A stretch of DNA of 64,000 nucleotides, from positions 9,720,000 to 9,783,999 of the forward strand of contig CM068549.1 of NCBI GenBank assembly GCA_035048495.1, read 5' to 3'. This stretch comes from Euptelea pleiosperma (lineage: Eukaryota; Streptophyta; Magnoliopsida; Ranunculales; Eupteleaceae). Below, one piece after another: positions 30,630-43,309 of this stretch (its first letter is position 1; the number at the start of each line of letters is the position of its first letter). The position numbers and the translations under genes were made by a program. The notes beneath the pieces are model-generated. The model was not told the origin of the DNA and did not search any database. It was given only the letters and a program-made list of their open reading frames with translations.

Positions 30630-33375
30630 TGAAAGTAGGGTTTTTCCGCGTCGTTGGTTACGGAAACCCTAACTTCAACACATTTGTAACTTGATCCGAT
30701 TCTTAATCCTGCAAAATATGAACTTTTGTATAGGGATTCGTGTCGGATGTCGATCCGCACTCGGGGTTAGTTCGCGCGATTCATGAACATGAAATGACGG
30801 ATTTATTTCAAAAATTGTGGTGGGATGAGAATGGTGAAGCGATTTAAAACATGCTTAGTGATTTTTAGAGAGAGAAATTGCCACAATCAATTAGAACAAA
30901 AATAAGACTAAAAACACAATAATGCAGAATCAACTAAACTTTATTCAATCAAAATATTTACAAACTTTCTTTCCAAAATCACTACAAATAATGACTATAA
31001 AGAGATGTAGAGAGAGAAACAAGAACTAGAGAGAGAAAGTAAAAGAATTACCCTAGAGAGAGAAGGTTAACTAAAACCTAGAGATAGAAGGGAGATTGAA
31101 GAAGAGAACTAATGGTGAGAGAAAAGGGTAAGAGAAGAGAGAAAGTACCTAACTTCTCTTTCAAATGGTGATGCCTCGGGCACAATAGGTGCGGAGGGGA
31201 CCGCATGGTGGAGAGGGCTGCAAGTTGATTGCCCGGTGTAGCACCAATGTGTACACTATAGTAAGTCGTGAAGGTGTACCTTGTGATGAAGAGTGATGAC
31301 GTTTAATGGTGAAGAATAGATGGGCAATCCAGTGATCTTGGTAAGGCGGCAGCAAGGTGGAGTGGCAGCATGGAGTTCTGGTGGCAAGGAGATGGTTGTG
31401 TGATCACACATGGAGGATAATGGTGGAGATGCAACGAGGTGGTATCCCACCTCCTTCTTCTTTTTATCTTCTTTGTTTTTCTCTTTTTTTTTCTTTTTTT
31501 TTTTGTGGGTTAAAACTATGGAGGGCAGCAAGTGTAGATCACGGTGGGTGAACTGTTGGTGAGAGCAGCAGCAAGGAGAAAATGTGGGGGAGATCAGATC
31601 GTGATCTCCATGGGGCGGTATAGCAGCTGCTGGTGGTAACGTGGGAGTGAGAGAGGAGGCGGTAATGGTGGTGGCTGCAGGCGGTCGTGGTGGTGTTGGT
31701 GTTGCTGTTATGCAACACCAGCAACGTTGCTGCTACGAAGGTGGGAGGTGCTGACTGTAGTGGAGGTTGAGGCGCTATTGGAGAGGGCGGTGCTGACGGT
31801 AGAGCTTGCAGCTGTGCAGGAGGCACAGGCGGTGGTTGAAGAGAGAAGATGCAGCCACGGTGTTGGAGGAGCAGGCTGGAGACGTTACAGTTGCAGGGAG
31901 CAGCGGCGATGAGGAGGGGCAGGTTGCAGACGAGGAAGAGGGGCAGAAGAAGAGAAGAAAACGATGAAGAAGAAGGGAAGATGGTGGCGGCCGGAGTTCT
32001 GCAACTCCGGCCGGAATGAAGAAGAAGAAGAAGAAGACGAGAAGGAGAAGAAGAAAGAAGAAAGGGAAGAGAGGAAGAGGAAAGAAGAGAAGGAAGAGAA
32101 GAAAGAGAAGAGAAGGAAGAGAAGAAAGAGAAGAGAAGAAGGAAGAAGGACGGCCGGAGTTGCAAACCTGCAACTCCGGCGAAGAATGGTGAAAGAGACG
32201 AAGAAGAAAGGAGGAAGAAGAGGAGAGGGAAGTCGTGGGGAAGAAGGGAAAGGATAGGGGGAAGGAGAGGAGGAGATTAGGGGGGGATTAAGGTTCGAAC
32301 GAACCCCTCTCCTTCTCCTTTTAAAGCTCCCTATTTCCATTAATGGAAATAGGGTATTTTTTAAATAATAAAAAAAAAAAATTTTAAATTTTTTTTTTTT
32401 TAAGTAAAATGCTACTTTTTCTTGGGGAATGTCCCCATTTAGTGGACCCCCCATTTTTTAAAATTTAATTAAAATTCTTTGGAAATTCACGGGGTCCACT
32501 AACTGGTCGGACAGCGGGTCGATGATGATGGGCCCGGCTACTGGCCCACATGGATTGATGATGTCCATCGTCTCACAAGATGATGTGACAAACAGTCTGA
32601 TGGCGATCGGATGGATGGTGACTTGATTGGGACCCAGATTGGTAAATCGACGGATCTAGAGAGATCCAACGGTCCGATTGAAGATCCAACGGTCCGAAGG
32701 AAGATCCAACGGTCAGAAAGCTAAGGGAGATGAGATAGAGCCGATGGACAGGAGTTCTGGGGTTAGGTCAGTAGATTCGAGGACCGAGAGATGAAGAGAG
32801 AGAGAGAATAAGGAGAGATGAGAGAGAAAGTATCAGAAAATGGAGAAAAGTATTGGCAGAGGGTCTGGAACCCTGGTCTTCACTGTGACCATCCTCACGC
32901 TTCTCCAGTAGAGTAGGCTATCATTCTTTGCTGACTCATGTGGCTTTAAACGCTTTGGTCCGTCTCTTGGTCATTGGCTCTGCTGCTCTCTCTCCGTTCT
33001 TTGGGCCGGCTTTTTGGTCCTCTTATTCAGCCCATAGTTGGCCCATATCTTCTAGTCATAGCATGTGGGCTCTTTAAGCTTTGATAATGGGCTTTCCTGA
33101 TCGATGTGGGCTCGCATGTCTCGAGAATTGTCCCATCGGGGTTTCCTGCGACAGAAGAAGCGCGTAATGAGACTCCATCAGAATGACTTCATGTCTAGAC
33201 TTCCGAAAATGTGTTTAATGCATGCAAATATACCATTTCGTCCAGAAAAGTGTGTTCTACGCAACAAAAGAGACTCTTACGTAGAAAAGTAGATAAATAG
33301 AGAATTTTAACGTAGGAGAGTCTGAAAACGCTTAGAAGATAACAGTGGAAAATACACACTTCTAAGCAAATATCA
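30630..33375 (-). repeat. 5' LTR (copy B) of the non-autonomous element
   Basis: 2746 bases, differing from copy A by about twenty substitutions noted by eye, homopolymer changes and a roughly 15-base purine indel near 32205. It holds the same hairpins and the same GATCCAACGGTC triplet (32662-32720). Confidence 0.95.
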
Positions 33376-33380
33376 CTTAG

Positions 33381-33830
33381 TTTCTTTCTCTATTGGTAAC
33401 CTGTACCAAGACGAAGTTTGGTGCGATATCATACCAATGGATGCTTGCCACTTATTGCTGGGAAGACCATGGCAGTTTGACAGAAAATCCATTTATAATG
33501 GAGAGAAGAACACGCACACGTTCTGGAAGGATGGTAAAAAGATCGTGTTACTACCCCATCGAGAAGACACATCTGGCAGAATAAAGAAGCCAAAAGCAGT
33601 TCAGGTTGAAAATTTGCTTGCCAAACGAGCCTTTGAGCTCGAACCCCAAGAAGTGGGTGTAGTTTATGCACTCGTGGCCAGGGATGCTGAACACATTCCT
33701 CTTCCACCAAAAGAGATCTAGTAATTGTTGGAACAATTCTCTGAAATCATTCCAGAAGAGTTGCCGGTTGGATTACCTCCCATGAGAGACATCCAACATC
33801 AAATCGACCGAATTCCTGGGTCCTCATTAC
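33381..33830 (+). pseudogene. Chromovirus protease end and linker to RT
   Basis: Continues the frame broken at 22388: YQDEVWCD then MDACHLLLGRPWQFDR, a well-known conserved stretch at the end of gypsy protease. After this come [20 protein letters not shown] and RIPGSSLPN, the usual start of RT. Two stops lie near 33720. It is cut at CCAAT (33831-33835) by LTR C. Confidence 0.88.
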
Positions 33831-33835
33831 CCAAT

Positions 33836-36800
33836 TGAAACTTGGTTTTACCGTGTCGTCTGATCGGAAACCCTAGAATCAACAAAATTTTTAATAGATC
33901 CAAATTTTATCCTACGAGATTAAACAATTCTTTGCACAGTGGAAGTGTCAGATATCGTCTGCACTCGTGATTAGTTCATGCGAATTGGAACACAAAAATG
34001 GTGGAAAATGCTTGAGAAATATGGAGAGGTGAGAATGGTGATTCATGGTGGATTTAAAACACATATTTTAGAGAGAGAGATTGACATGGACCCCTAAGAA
34101 ACAAAAGAAATAACAAAGACAAGATCTTGAATGAAGATAATCGATTTTATTAATTGGAATAAATTCAAAACTTACAATGCTTGGAAAAATAAAATCACTA
34201 CAAAGCATTAAAATATTCTAGAGAGAGAATGAAGAAAGATAGAGAGAGTATTAAAAACTAGAGAGAGAACGTTAGAGAAAGAGAGAGAAACTAATTTAGA
34301 GAGAGTAAAACCTAGGGAGAGAAAAGAGAGAATAGGGATGTGAGAATCCTTACCATGTGTGGTGATCGGCAAGTGGCCACGAGAATATGTGAAACTGTTG
34401 GAGATAAGGAGGCAGGAGCCATGGGAGTGGTGTCATCAGCAAGGATGTAAGCCTTGAGAGGAGCGGTGTTGATGGGGATCCTCACGGTTGTTAATCGTGA
34501 TCAGGCCGTGTTTACGAGTAAGGCGGTCCATGGTAAAGGGGCAACAAGCCCGTGGAAGATTAGATCCGAACCAGTGGTGGTTGGTGGTGAAAACGATGAT
34601 GTGCATGTGATGGACCTGCAACAAGCGGTGATAATGGAGGCGTTGGAAGTATGGATAGTGAGGAGAAGGTGATAGTGCAGGGTGCAACGTGAAAGTAGGG
34701 TTTTTCTGAGTCATTGGTTACGGAAACCCCAGAATCAACAAGATTTGTAATGTGATCTGAGCCTCAAAATTCCTACAAAATTACAGGCTTTGTATAGTGG
34801 TTCCGTATTGGATATCGTCCGCACTCGGGATTAGTTCATGCAAATGAGAACTTAAAATAACGGAATATCACAAGAAACTCATGGAGAGGAGAGAGGACGG
34901 AGGAATCAGGATCTAAAACATTCTTTTTAGAGAGATTGAACTTATCCATTATCAAGAATCACAATAATTAATCAAAGACAAAACTATGAAGAACTTGCAT
35001 ATAAAAGAAATATTTATTATTGATGTGGAAATTGAAATTACAATGCTTGAAATCAAATTAACTAAATATCATTCAACTACTAAAATAAATAAGAAAACAA
35101 TGTAAGAAAGAGATTTTAGAGAGAGAAATTAGAGATAGAAACCTAACCTAGAGAGATAAAGTAGGGAAGTAAAACTAACTTGAGCGACTCACCTTGATTG
35201 GATAGGCCGATCGACCATGGATGAAGACGATGATGAGATGGACCCAGCCAAGTGGTTAGTTTGGCCATGAGAAGAAGCATGGAGGAAAGTGCGATCATCG
35301 GAGAGGAGGTGTGGTGAGAAAGGGGAGTCACAAGCTAGCAACGCAGTGGCTGTGATTGGCTCTTAGCCAAGCCATGGTAAGATGGAGGTAAGGAGGTGCA
35401 AAGGGAAGCATGCTGCTCGTGTTGGAGAAGGCAGTTGCTGGACAGGTAAGAGTCGCGTTTTCCTTCTCTTCTCTTCTTCTTTCTCTCCTTTTTTTTTGTT
35501 TTTTTTTTTTTTCTTTTGAATAAGTGAAAGAGGGAAGAGAGATTAGATGTAACGGCTTGGGCTGGGGGTTTTCTCCACGAGAGAAACGTGGATAGGGGAG
35601 TTGCTGACCTATTCGCGCAGGCAATGGAGAAGAAGAGTTGCAGGTCATGGTTGAAGGCGGAGATGTGGACTGGCAATGGATCTACGGTGCTGTCCGTGAC
35701 TTGTAGGTGACGTTCTTGATCGTGATGGCTCAAGGGATGGTGGGTTGAGGAAGTTGCAGGTTGTGAGGGCGTCTTGCCAAGCTTTTCATGATGGAGGAGG
35801 ATTGTTGGGAGAAGATGGTGTTGCTGCTTGCACACCATCAACTAAAGGTGAGAGACGGCTGGGGGGTTTTCACCGCCTGCAACTAGTTTACAGGTGGAGA
35901 TTAAACCAGAGTGGAAATCGTAGGAGAGAGGGAGCGACTTGGTGAAGGAGAAGTGATGGAGAAGGACGGTAACGGAGGTGGTTGCTGGTGGTGGTGAGCG
36001 GCGGCAAGAGCATAGAAGGAGGGGCAGTGTGCAGCGGTGGCGGTAAATGGTGTGGGCAGCAACCGAAGTTGCAATCACTTGGGAACCCACTGTTGGGTTC
36101 TGTAGAGGTGTTGACGATCTGTAGGGGCAAAGGAGATGGAGAGAAGGGGGATAAAAATAAAGTTGCAGATGGCTGGAGTTCTGCAACTCCGGCGAGAAAA
36201 ATAAGAGAGGAAGATGAAGAAGAAGGTGAAGAAAAGAAGGAGGAGAAGGGGGATAACGTGGGGGGGAAGGGTTTTGGGGAAGGAGAGGAAGAGATTGGAG
36301 GGGGATTAGGGTTCCAAAGAACCCTCTCTTCTCCCCTTTTAAAATTTCCTAGTTTCCATTAATGGAAATTAGGGATTTTTTTGAAATAAAAAAAATATTT
36401 TTTTATTTTTATTTTTTTTTAAGTAAAACCTTACTTTTCTTTGGGAAATTTCCCCATTTAGTGGACCCCCCTTTTTTATTTAAAAATAATTAATTTAAAG
36501 CATTTGAAAATCGCGAGGTCCACTAAATGGTCGGGCCACGGGTCGATGATGATGGGCTCGGCTACTGGTCCACAAGGATTGATGATGTCCATTGTCTCAC
36601 AAAATGATGTGACAGACAATTTGATGATGATCGGATGGATGGTGACTTGATTGGGACTCAGATTGGTAGATCGACGGATCTAAAGAGATCCAACGGTCCG
36701 GTGGAAGATCCAACGGTCCGATTGAAGATCCAATGGTCAGAAAGCTAAGGGAGATGAGACAGCACCAATGGGCAGGAGTTCTGGGGTTAGGTCAGTAGAT

Positions 36801-39409
36801 CTGAGGATCGAGAGATGAAGAGAGAGAGAATAAGGAGAGATGAGATAGAAAATTAGGGGGAGGAGAGAGAAAATATCAGAAAATAGAGAGAAAAGTATTG
36901 GCAGAGGGTCCGGAACCCTGGTCTTCACTGTGACCATCCTCACACTTCTCCAGTAGAGTAGACCATCATTCCTTGCTGACTCATGTGGCTTTAAATGCTT
37001 TGGTCCGTCTCTTGGTCATTGGCTTTCCTGCTCTCTTCGTCTTTGTTTCGGTCCTCTTATTCAGCCCATATTTGGCCCATATCTTCTAGTCATAGCCTGT
37101 GGGCTCTTTAAGCTTTGATAATGGGCTTTCATGATCGATTTTGGCCCACAAGTCTTGAGAATAGCCCGATCGAGTTTTCTGCAAGAGAAAAACACGTAAT
37201 GAGACTTGATCATAACGTTTTTATACCTAGACTTCCAGAAATGCGTTTAATGCATATGAATATACCATTTCGTCCAGAAAAGTGTGTTCCGCACAATGAA
37301 ATAGACTCTTACGTAGAAAAGTGGATAATTAGAGCAGTTTTATGTAGGAGAGTGTGATAACGCTTAAAAGATAACAGTGGAAAATATGCACTTTTAAGCG
37401 AATATCACAACGCCGGCAAGAAGACTTGCAGGTGGCGGCACTCATGGAGGTGGGAGTTGCAAGCTACAACTCGTTGGCTTCACGGTGGAGCTCCAAGGAG
37501 TTGAGATCGGCTGGAGGAGATGAGGGTGGAGACGTTGGTGAAGTTGATGTCAAACTAGTAGAGGATGCCGAAGGAGATGAAGACTGGTTTCCGTTGGAGG
37601 AAACACTAAAAGCAAGTTGTCGGAAGTACAAGTCGAGAGATTTTTTTTAATGGCAGACCTACAACTAATGTGGGTTTGTGGTAAAGATGATCGGCCTGCT
37701 AGTTGCAGCTGGTTTCAAGAGGATGAGCAACATCGTTGTCTGGTCGAGGAGAGTACACTAGTATGGACCGTTTCCATGGAGGAAACCGGCTGGCGTTTGC
37801 TAAGACAGAGAGGAGGAGCCTGCTGGTCCGTGAAGTTGCTGGTCAAAGGCTGCACACAGCAATGCTAGTGGAAATGGAGGCACTGATGCACACGTTCAGA
37901 TCAGGCATAGGTGGACGTTCAGCCCTATGAAGGGGGTAGGGTTCCAGTAACCAAAAGTTGCCGCCCTCTCAATGAGAGAGACGGCTGAGAGATAGAGGAG
38001 GGTTGAGGTGAGGACGGCTAGGGTTTAGGGGGGGATGAGAGGCTTGGTAAGGACGTGGGAAAGAGAGAGAAGATCCCCCCTTTTGGTTAAGCCAATAAAA
38101 TGTATACCTTTAGGGTTTTCAAAAGGGGGATCATGGGTCTCTCTTATACAAGGCTGGACGTTTTTGCCCTCTAAAGAGCTAGACGTCCAGCAAGTTATTC
38201 TCCTCTCTATTTTAAAAAAATCTTTCTTTTTTAAATCCACATTTTCTTCCTCAAGGATTTAAAACCTTCCATTTGCCACCTCACCCTTATGAAAATCCTC
38301 CAACGATTTTGCCTTTTCCTTGGAAATCTTGGCAGTGATCAGCTCACCTTAAAAATGTTCTCTTTTGAACAATATTCTAATTCTCAAAAATTATTTTTCT
38401 CTCTTTTGAAAACCAAAGAATGCCATTTATAACCGTGTCTACTAAAGATCCCGATCCTCCGATTTATTACCAAAAAATGCTCTCATATCCGTTATATGCC
38501 ATGTTGCCTTTTAAGCAATTTGAGTGAGGGTATGGGGTCCGCTAAATGGCTAGGTTGTGGGCCACAGATGATAATGGACTAGCATTTTAGCTCGGCCATA
38601 GCCCATATGATTGAACAGGGAATGATGAGGGCCATTGGATTCTAAGATGATGAGATGGATGATATGAGGAATGATAGGATGATGAGAATATGAAATGGCG
38701 ATCGGACGACAGAAATGGATGGTGATGATCAAATGGATAATCGGACGGTGAAGATCAGCCGAGGTAGACCGTAGGATAAAATAATTGCGAAAAGAGAGAG
38801 GATTGGATGATTGATATTGAGAGTAGAGAGAGAATGAGGATTTAGAGAGACGAGAGAGAAAATATTATAAAATAAAGAGAACATGCTAGCAGAGGGTCTT
38901 GAACCCTGGTCTTTGACTTGGTCTCCTTGTATGCTTTACCAATTGAGCAAGTCCTCATCTTGTGTTAGTTGATAAGCTTTAATCTCTTTAGTCTCTTCTT
39001 TGAAAGCTTGTTTCTCCTTCTCTCTTGGTCGTCTCTCGACTCTTTCGATCCTCTAACTCTTTACGTCTTTGGCATGCATCCTCTTGTCTAAGTCCACTAG
39101 CTCTCTATGCTTTCATAAAAGGCATTGTAGGTTGATTGTAGGCCTGCATTCCATTAATATCTTCTAATTGGATTTCCTACAATAACGAAAAGGGCATAAT
39201 AAGACTTTTAATTAGAACGGCTTAATATCTAGACTTTCGAGAATGTGTTTAATTCATGCAAATAGCCCATTTTATCTAGAAAAGTGTGTTTTACGCAATG
39301 GAGGAAACTCTTACGTAGAAAAGTTGATAAAAATGACAATTTTACGTAGGAGAGTACGATAACACTAAAAGGATAATTGCTTAAAATAAGTACTTTTGAG
39401 CGAATACCA
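33836..39409 (-). mobile_element. Solo LTR C (diverged relative), split by LTR D
   Basis: Starts TGAAACTTGG and ends GCGAATACCA on the plus strand, with CCAAT on both sides (33831-33835 and 39410-39414). The chromovirus RT frame resumes directly after it. Excluding the insert at 34690-37407 it is about 2.86 kb. It shares the order of words with LTRs A, B and D (ACGGAAACCC-like start, GTCCGCACTCG, GGTCTTGAACCCTGGTC, TTACGTAGAAAAG) but is much more diverged. No internal region remains, so it is a solo LTR. Confidence 0.85.
34690..37407 (-). mobile_element. Solo LTR D, nested inside LTR C
   Basis: 2718 bases, starting TGAAAGTAGGGTTTTTCTG and ending TAAGCGAATATCA, flanked by CAACG on both sides (34685-34689 and 37408-37412). 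It is closer to A and B than C is, with the same GGAGTTCTGCAACTCC hairpin (about 36175-36190) and GATCCAACGGTC repeats (about 36688-36735). It has no internal sequence. Confidence 0.9.
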
Positions 39410-39414
39410 CCAAT

Positions 39415-42143
39415 CAAGCAGCCTATCGAATGAATCCTTCTAAGCACGAGATATTGAGTCGATAAGTCAGCGAGTTGATTCAAAAGGGTTTAGTTAGAGA
39501 AAGCATGAGCCCGTGTGCGGTACCTGCTCTCTTAACACCAAAGAAAGATGGAACTTGGCGAATGTGTGTGGATAGCCGAGCTATCAACAAAATCACCATT
39601 AAGTATCGCTTCCCGATTCCCCGTCTGGATGACATGTTAGACATGTTAGACATGTTGGTAGGGGCAAAGGTATTCTCGAAGATCGATTTGAGAAGCGGAT
39701 ACCACCAAATCATAATCAAGCTGGGTAATGAGTGGAAGACTGCTTTCAAAACTTGAGACGAATTGTACGAGTGGTTGGTGATGCCATTTGGTTTGTCAAA
39801 CGCCCCTAGTACCTTCATGAGGATGATGAACCAGTTTCTACGACCTTCTATTGGAAAGTTTGTAGTCGTGTACTTTGACGATATCCTCATCTATAGCATC
39901 AATGATGAAGAGCACCTAGATCATTTGCGACAAGTCCTCAAGATGCTACAACATGAGAAATTGTATGTTAATCTGAAGAAATGTATGTTCATGCAACCCA
40001 AGTTGATCTTCTTGGAATTTGTCATCACCGTTGAGGGCATAGAAGTAGATGATGAGAAGGTCTGTGCCATTGTTGAGTGGCCAACTTTGAGATCTCTAAC
40101 TGAGGTCAGAAGCTTTCATGGTCTTAATACCTTCTATAGGCGGTTCATCCGAAATTTTAGCAGTCTTATTGCACCAGTTACCAATTGCATGAAACAGGGA
40201 CAATTCACTTAGACCGATGTAGCACAAGCAAGTTTTCAGCTAATAACGTGAAAGATGACAGAAGCCCCAGTCTATACCAAACTTCTCCAAGATTTTTAAA
40301 TTCGATTGTGACCCATCCTACGTAGGAATTGGCACAGTACTTAGCCAAGAGGGAAGACCAAGAGCCTTCTATGGTGAAAAGTTGAATGACGCTAAGAAAA
40401 GTTATTCGACTTACGACGTGGAATTTTATGCCATTGTTCAAGCTTTGCGACAGTGGAGACATTATCTCATTTCAAAGGAATTTGTCGTATATTCTGATCA
40501 TGAAGCCCTAAAGTTTCTAAATGCCCAAAAGAAACTGAACAGTCAGCATGCAAAATGGATTTCATTCTTGCAAGAGTACAACTTTGTACTCAAGCACAAG
40601 TCTGGGAAACAAAACAAAGTTGATGATGCCCTAAGTCGAAAAGTGTCTCTTCAGGGTATCATTACTGTCAAAGCTATTGGTCTCGAAACCATTCGAGAAT
40701 AGTACAAAGATGATCCCCAGTTCGGTCTGATCATTAAGCAGTATGAGTCTCCCTCAGGTGGTCCAAGGTTTGACTACTTCTTACATGAGGGGTACTTATT
40801 TAAGGGAAAACAACTTTGTATCCCTGATGGGTCACTTAGAGACAGTATTGTTGCTGAGTTACATGGTGGGGGATTAGGTGGTCACTTTGGGCATGACAAA
40901 ACCATAGCTTTAGTCCAAGAAAAATATTATTGGCCAAAGCTTCGACGGGATGTGATTCGACATGTGAACAGATGCAGAGTGTGTCAGACTTCAAAGGGGC
41001 ACACTCAGAACACAGGATTGTACTCATTTTTGTCAGTTCCTCAAGCTCCTTGGGAAGACATTAGTATGGACTTTGTCCTAGGATTACCTAGGACTCAGCG
41101 GGGAAATGATTCAATCTTTGTGGTGGTTGACCGATTTTCGAAGATGGGGCATTTCATTCCATGTCGTAATACAACCGACGCCACCCATGTTGCCACCTTG
41201 TTCTTTTGAGAGGTTGTTCGCCTACATGGCATTCCAAAGACCATAACTTCAGACCAAAACAAGAAGTTTACGAGTCATTTTTGGAGAACTCTTTGGAAGA
41301 AATTTGGTACTACTCTACAATTCAACACTGCCTATCATCTGCAAACTGATGGTAAAACTAAGGTTGTTAATCGAAGTCTAGGAAACATGTTGCAGGGTGT
41401 TGCAGGAGATCGATCAGGTCATTGGGATTAAGTGATTCCACAAGCTGAGTGCGCTTATTACAATTCAGTAAACTGATCCACTGGAAAATCACCATTTCAG
41501 ATCGTCTATAGGCGTAGCCCAAATGTTGTAGTAGATCTGGTCCCTTTATCGGTAGACAGTCGGGTTAGTGATGATGCCGAGGCTTTCGTTGATCACATCC
41601 AACAGGTGCACGAACAAGTTCGAGCTACATTGAAGATCAACAATAAAAAATATAAGCTTGTAGCAAACCAACATCGCCGAAAGAAGACTTTCTAAGAAGG
41701 AGATCTTGTGATGGTCTATTTATGCAAAGACCAATTTTTCAAAGGGGACCTACCACAAACTGAAGGCCAAAAAGATTGGACCTTATGCCATCACCAAACA
41801 GGTCAATGATAATGCATACCATATTGCGCTTCCCAAAGAGTACAACATATCGCCGATCTTTAATGTATCAGATCTATATCCCTACTATGGTGTTGTTACT
41901 GAAGAACCAGATGAACATCCTTACCAAGAAGATGTCCACGTACCCAAGAAGAAGCGGGATCAAATTGTAAAGGTCTTGGACATGACAATTGTGAAGACTC
42001 GTGCAGAGGAATACCCCAAGTATCTAGTACAGTGGGAAGGATTACCACTTGAGGACAACACTTGGGTATCTGAATTCAATTTGATAAAAAATGGTGAACA
42101 ACGAGCCTTAGAAAATTACGTTCGACGCAACTCGACGGAGTAG
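39415..42143 (+). pseudogene. Chromovirus RT, RNase H, integrase and chromodomain
   Basis: RT shows [44 protein letters not shown] and the catalytic YFDDIL (39872-39889). RNase H follows (YSTYDVEFYAIVQALRQWRH, YSDHEALKFL). Integrase has the HHCC region (GGHFGHDKT, CRVCQTSKGHTQN) and catalytic-core pieces (WEDISMDFVLGLP, HGIPKTITSDQ). A chromodomain ends the frame (IVKVLDMTIVKTRAEEY, LVQWEGLPLEDNTW) before TAG at 42141. Stops near 39462, 39754, 40210, 40700 and 41206 and a frameshift near 40250 inactivate it. Chromodomains direct integration toward particular chromatin in this group. Confidence 0.92.
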
Positions 42144-42165
42144 AGTTTTCAAAACTCTGTGAGGA

Positions 42166-42493
42166 TGATGCAAGCATATGCTCAAAGTCAACAATGATGG
42201 CTATGGATTAAAAGCTGCATTTAATAAAGGCCATCTATGGAGTCCTTCGTACGTAGATACACATTAATATCGGTGAATCGGAGGAGATGCGTATCGCCGA
42301 ATCAGAAAGCCTGCATGCATTAAATAAAAGCCCTCATCTATGGCTTGATTTAAGGAGACTTTTGTAGGATTAGTTAACCCTTACCGTATGATTGTAAGAG
42401 AGTCTTAGTTTTGTTTTGAGAAATAGAGTAATAGAGGGAGCTTAGGCTTATTTCTCTTGTATCAGCATCTCAGTCTCCACACTGTCTACATTA
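42166..42493 (+). repeat. Chromovirus 3' LTR
   Basis: Matches 19685-20021. It follows the pol stop and a purine-rich GTGAGGA. It starts TGATGCAAGCATAT and ends TGTCTACATTA. Confidence 0.88.
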
Positions 42494-42498
42494 CAATA

Positions 42499-43309
42499 TC
42501 AAAGGAACTTCACCAATAACACCGGAGATGAGTACGGACTCATACTTGAGTGAATGATACCGATTGCAAGCATATCTTTTACTACTTCTTGATCTCATTT
42601 TTTTTTGAAATGCGGACAGCGATAGGGTCTAACTGACGTGGGTGGTTGTCCTAGCATCAGTGGAATACAAAGATCTTGGGCACATTCAGGTGGTAGGTCG
42701 GCGGGCAAACACATTAGAAAATTGTTGGAGAAGGAGTTGCATGCAAAACCGAAGGAGTTGATCTGGATAGTTCAGCCTTCAAGTGGTAGAGTTGTGCAAT
42801 GACCCCAACTGAGGTTGTTTAGATCTATCGTGTCATTTGATGGGACCCTATTAAATCTCATTGGCTCCGCTATGTTAACCCTTTAATGTGAATCGTAGTC
42901 TATCATGAGAGAATTGCATCTTTAGGCGAAATCCCATAGGATTGGGTCAAGAGTTTCTAGCCACTGGGCGCCTAACACCATGTCGCATCCTCTTAACAAC
43001 CCTATATACATATCCGTGTATACTCGATAACCTTGCATTGTTATTCTCACGTTAGGGCATTTACCTCGACATGGTAGTTTACTCCCATTGGTGACCATGA
43101 CGTTGAAGAGCTCGTTGGCTTGCATGCAGCAACCGATTTGTTATGCCACTTTCGGATTGACAAAATTGTGCGTGCTGCCAGAGTCAATCAGAATCATTAC
43201 GAGTTGGCATTTTATGCAACCATTGACCTACATCATTTGAGGCGATTAATAACTGGATAAGGCATGCACTGATATCTCTGGGGTTTCCTCCTCTATTTCC
43301 GATTCATCC
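42499..43309 (-). pseudogene. Ty3/gypsy protease and RT start, minus orientation
   Basis: On the minus strand: LIDSGSTHNFVN (protease active site DSG kept), then LPCRGKCPNVRITMQGY and GCDMVLGAQWLETLDPILWD, then VFARRP and finally SVRPYRCPHF, GIIHSSMSPYSSPVLLVK. This is the protease-to-RT junction of a second gypsy lineage. Several stops interrupt it. It ends at the chromovirus boundary on one side and at an LTR-like sequence at 43310 on the other. It is non-functional. Confidence 0.85.

Larger units (their letters stand above)
22394..33375 (-). mobile_element. Full-length non-autonomous LTR retrotransposon with 2.7-kb LTRs
   Basis: Two near-identical LTRs (22394-25124 and 30630-33375) flank a 5.5-kb internal region. 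CTTAG duplicates exactly on both sides (22389-22393, 33376-33380), and the chromovirus protease reads on across the insertion. Orientation is minus: next to the right LTR the minus strand gives a TGGCGCCGCTGCCGCTCG primer site after two spacer bases, and next to the left LTR a GGTTGGGGGTTG purine tract. No protease, RT, RNase H or integrase was recognised. The only long frame is the 580-codon ORF at 27087-28829. The layout fits LARD or TR-GAG type elements, so movement must depend on enzymes from elsewhere. About twenty LTR substitutions seen by eye suggest a recent insertion. Confidence 0.92.
19685..42493 (+). mobile_element. Ty3/gypsy chromovirus, interrupted by nested insertions
   Basis: Short LTRs (5' 19685-20021, 3' 42166-42493) enclose gag, protease, RT, RNase H, integrase and chromodomain remnants in that order, the gypsy order. 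CAATA occurs on both outer sides (19680-19684 and 42494-42498) if the LTRs extend three bases past the last CA, giving a probable target duplication. Two insertions split it: 22394-33375 within protease and 33836-39409 between protease and RT. Without them the element is about 6.3 kb. Several stops and a frameshift in pol make it inactive. The chromodomain places it among chromoviruses; the exact clade is not certain. Confidence 0.9.

Noticed and set aside
34436..36362. Several ORFs within LTR D and LTR C
   Set aside because: All lie inside LTR sequence and are disrupted or absent in the other family members.
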